Source: an uncultured Nitrososphaerales archaeon (GTDB lineage: Archaea > Thermoproteota > Nitrososphaeria > Nitrososphaerales > JAAOZN01). Taken from it: a DNA stretch of 7,285 nucleotides. Within the stretch, counting starts at the first letter, position 1. Each line of letters opens with the position of its first letter. Shown here piece after piece: positions 6,021-7,285 of this stretch. The notes beneath the pieces are model-generated. The model worked only from the letters and a program-made list of their open reading frames with translations, searched no databases and was not told where the DNA came from. The DNA is taken from NCBI GenBank assembly GCA_938029515.1, contig CALJAQ010000052.1, forward strand, positions 1 through 7,285, in the 5' to 3' direction. The position numbers and the translations under genes are program-made.

Positions 6021-6987
6021 TTGGTATCACCCTTCTAAACATCGACTTAGGTAACCCGAATCTGTAGAATGTGCCCAGCGGATCTTTTACCTGCTGAATC
6101 AAAGGAGTGATCACCCCTTCAGATACGCCGCTCTCTGCATCTAAGGCTAATATTGAGGCTAAAGCTGAGAGCATCTTCGCCCCTTGGTCAAGCGCCTCTG
6201 GTGTTGGACCCATACATCCTCTGCAGGGTATGTTGTTGTCTACACACGGGGCTTTGCAGCCTCCTCTTGTAGCTGGGCCCATGCAGAGTATTCCTTGTTC
6301 AAGTAGGCATCTTTGGCTGTCAGGTATGATTTCGTGGAACCTTTTTATGGCTGTTAGATTCTTCTTCTCTTTAGTCCTCTTACATTCATCGCAGAGTGAG
6401 CGCTCTGAGGCGAAGACGTATCCTGGTGGTGGGAGTTTACCAGATAGCGCCGCTACTAGAGCCTGCTCTATGTATGAGAGTGGAGGTGGGCATCCTGGCA
6501 TATAATATTCGACTGGTATGACTTGGTCTAGGGCTCTTATGGTGTCGTAGGTTAACGGTAGCTCGAGGTGTTTGCCATTTAGCTTTGATGTCGGTTGAGG
6601 CAGCAGAGCGCCTTTGTTATCTGTGCTCCAAGTCTCTACGTAAGCGGTCTTCATAATATCGTTTGCTGTAGATACGTTTGCTAACCCTGGGATGCCTCCG
6701 AAGCATGCGCATGAACCGTATGCTACAACCGCCTTAGATTTTCTCCTAACGAGCTTGGCAAGCTCCTCGTTATCGCTGTTAGTTATAGCGCCCTCATATA
6801 GGGTGAGGTCGACGCCACCATCAGGTACGGATTCTAAGTCGCTAAGCTTAAAGTCTGCACCAGTGGGCCAATACACGACCTCGACGCTAGCCAACACGTC
6901 TGCCACAGTGGGGCCGAGGTCTAGCAGCGAATAGTCGCAGCCTGCGCAGGTCGAGCCGAGCACTATAGCGACCTTTGGCTTACTCAT
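6013..6987 (-). CDS. mvhG: F420-non-reducing [NiFe]-hydrogenase small subunit
   Basis: A 324-residue electron-transfer subunit that partners MvhA. The proximal [4Fe-4S] cluster ligands are visible: C-A-G-C (Cys14, Cys17), G-S-C (Cys93) and P-G-C-P-P (Cys166). Eight further cysteines (Cys199, 202, 227, 235, 244, 248, 255, 258), in motifs such as C-M-G-P-A-T-R-G-G-C and C-R-G-C-M-G-P, supply two more [4Fe-4S] clusters, giving the usual three-cluster wire. There is no Tat signal, so the enzyme is cytoplasmic. The start is ATG 6987, which overlaps the end of mvhD by eight bases; a GTG directly before it (6990) is equally possible and adds one residue. GGAGG at 7003-6999 and GGTGGTGA at 6998-6991 serve as ribosome site. 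It lies between mvhD and mvhA as in known mvhDGA operons. Confidence 0.95.
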   Translation of the reverse strand: MSKPKVAIVLGSTCAGCDYSLLDLGPTVADVLASVEVVYWPTGADFKLSDLESVPDGGVDLTLYEGAITNSDNEELAKLVRRKSKAVVAYGSCACFGGIPGLANVSTANDIMKTAYVETWSTDNKGALLPQPTSKLNGKHLELPLTYDTIRALDQVIPVEYYMPGCPPPLSYIEQALVAALSGKLPPPGYVFASERSLCDECKRTKEKKNLTAIKRFHEIIPDSQRCLLEQGILCMGPATRGGCKAPCVDNNIPCRGCMGPTPEALDQGAKMLSALASILALDAESGVSEGVITPLIQQVKDPLGTFYRFGLPKSMFRRVIPRR

Positions 6988-7285
6988 CACTCACCACCCC
7001 TCCAGATGCTTGCGCCGTAATCATCGGCGCAAAGAGCGCTTCTTGCTTCAGCGGGCTTGGGCCTAAAGATCTTATCTGCTCGATGAACTCTTTAGCTACT
7101 TTGGTGAAGAGCTCTCCTTCTGAGGCTGAGATCCACTCTAACCTCAGACGCTCCCTCTCGAGGCCGAATTGAGCCAGCAGCCGCTCTAAAAGTCTAACCC
7201 TCTTCCTCGTCTTATAGTTTCCTGAGAGGTAGTGGCAGTCTCCTGGGTGGCATCCTGTAACGAGCACACCGTCAGCACCGGCTTT
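6980..7285 (-). CDS. mvhD: MvhD-type [2Fe-2S] subunit (N-terminus outside window)
   Basis: The frame is open to the right edge, giving 101 C-terminal residues; a GTG at 7267 is internal, because the preceding codons read K-A-G-A-D-G, which belongs to the family. The diagnostic motif G-C-H-P-G-D-C-H-Y-L-S-G-N-Y (Cys12, Cys17 of the visible part) is followed by R-L-E-W-I-S-A-S-E-G, both characteristic of MvhD (also found fused to HdrA in some species). MvhD carries a [2Fe-2S] cluster and links the MvhAG hydrogenase to HdrA of heterodisulfide reductase. About the first third of the protein is missing. The stop TAA (6982-6980) lies inside the mvhG start region. The presence of MvhD implies an HdrA-type partner somewhere in the genome, perhaps just beyond the right edge. 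Confidence 0.94.
   Translation of the reverse strand, partial: KAGADGVLVTGCHPGDCHYLSGNYKTRKRVRLLERLLAQFGLERERLRLEWISASEGELFTKVAKEFIEQIRSLGPSPLKQEALFAPMITAQASGGVVSDE

Noticed and set aside
4961..6934. Several + strand open frames of 79-132 codons opposite mvhA and mvhG
   Set aside because: They are antisense to strongly supported genes with all cofactor motifs and have no start signals or family resemblance.
6980..7267. GTG at 7267 as the start of mvhD
   Set aside because: It would fall in the middle of a conserved MvhD stretch; the codons to the edge continue the family sequence.

Overview
The window looks archaeal. It carries an Mvh-type (group 3) [NiFe]-hydrogenase operon, two CCG-domain heterodisulfide reductase proteins, TATA-like boxes about 25-30 bp ahead of genes that lack a ribosome binding site (near-leaderless starts), strong GGAGGTGA Shine-Dalgarno sites only inside the operon, and heavy use of AGG/AGA and ATA codons. 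These features suit a thermophilic anaerobe of the TACK/Thermoproteota or a related lineage. I cannot assign it more closely.

Layout, left to right. At 3-500 (+) is the C-terminal part of an HdrD-like Fe-S protein, cut by the window edge. Its stop codon abuts the stop of a convergent OsmC-family gene (501-944, -). The next 986 bp hold no intact gene. They contain a heavily decayed transposase of the integrase-core (rve, IS481-like) type on the - strand (about 1030-1700), a pair of identical 33-bp direct repeats (1720-1752 and 1787-1819), a short palindrome and a promoter. Then comes a GcvH-type lipoyl carrier protein (1931-2362, +), separated by a hairpin from a convergent five-gene block on the - strand.

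That block reads, in transcription order, mvhD (5' end outside the window), mvhG, mvhA, a NarI/HdrE/DsrM-like membrane cytochrome b and an HdrD-like disulfide reductase subunit. The hydrogenase genes overlap or nearly touch, as do the last two genes (GTGA overlap). A 96-bp gap between mvhA and the membrane gene holds a possible terminator and a TATA box, so the two modules may also be expressed separately.

Functional reading (inference). H2 is oxidised by MvhAG. Electrons either leave through MvhD to an HdrA-type partner not seen here, or pass to the membrane cytochrome/HdrD pair, which would exchange electrons between a lipid-soluble carrier and a disulfide or other sulfur substrate. Three nearby genes (second CCG protein, OsmC-type thiol protein, lipoyl carrier) are also thiol/disulfide chemistry proteins, which suggests a sulfur- or lipoyl-disulfide-linked redox locus. 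No substrate can be read from the sequence.
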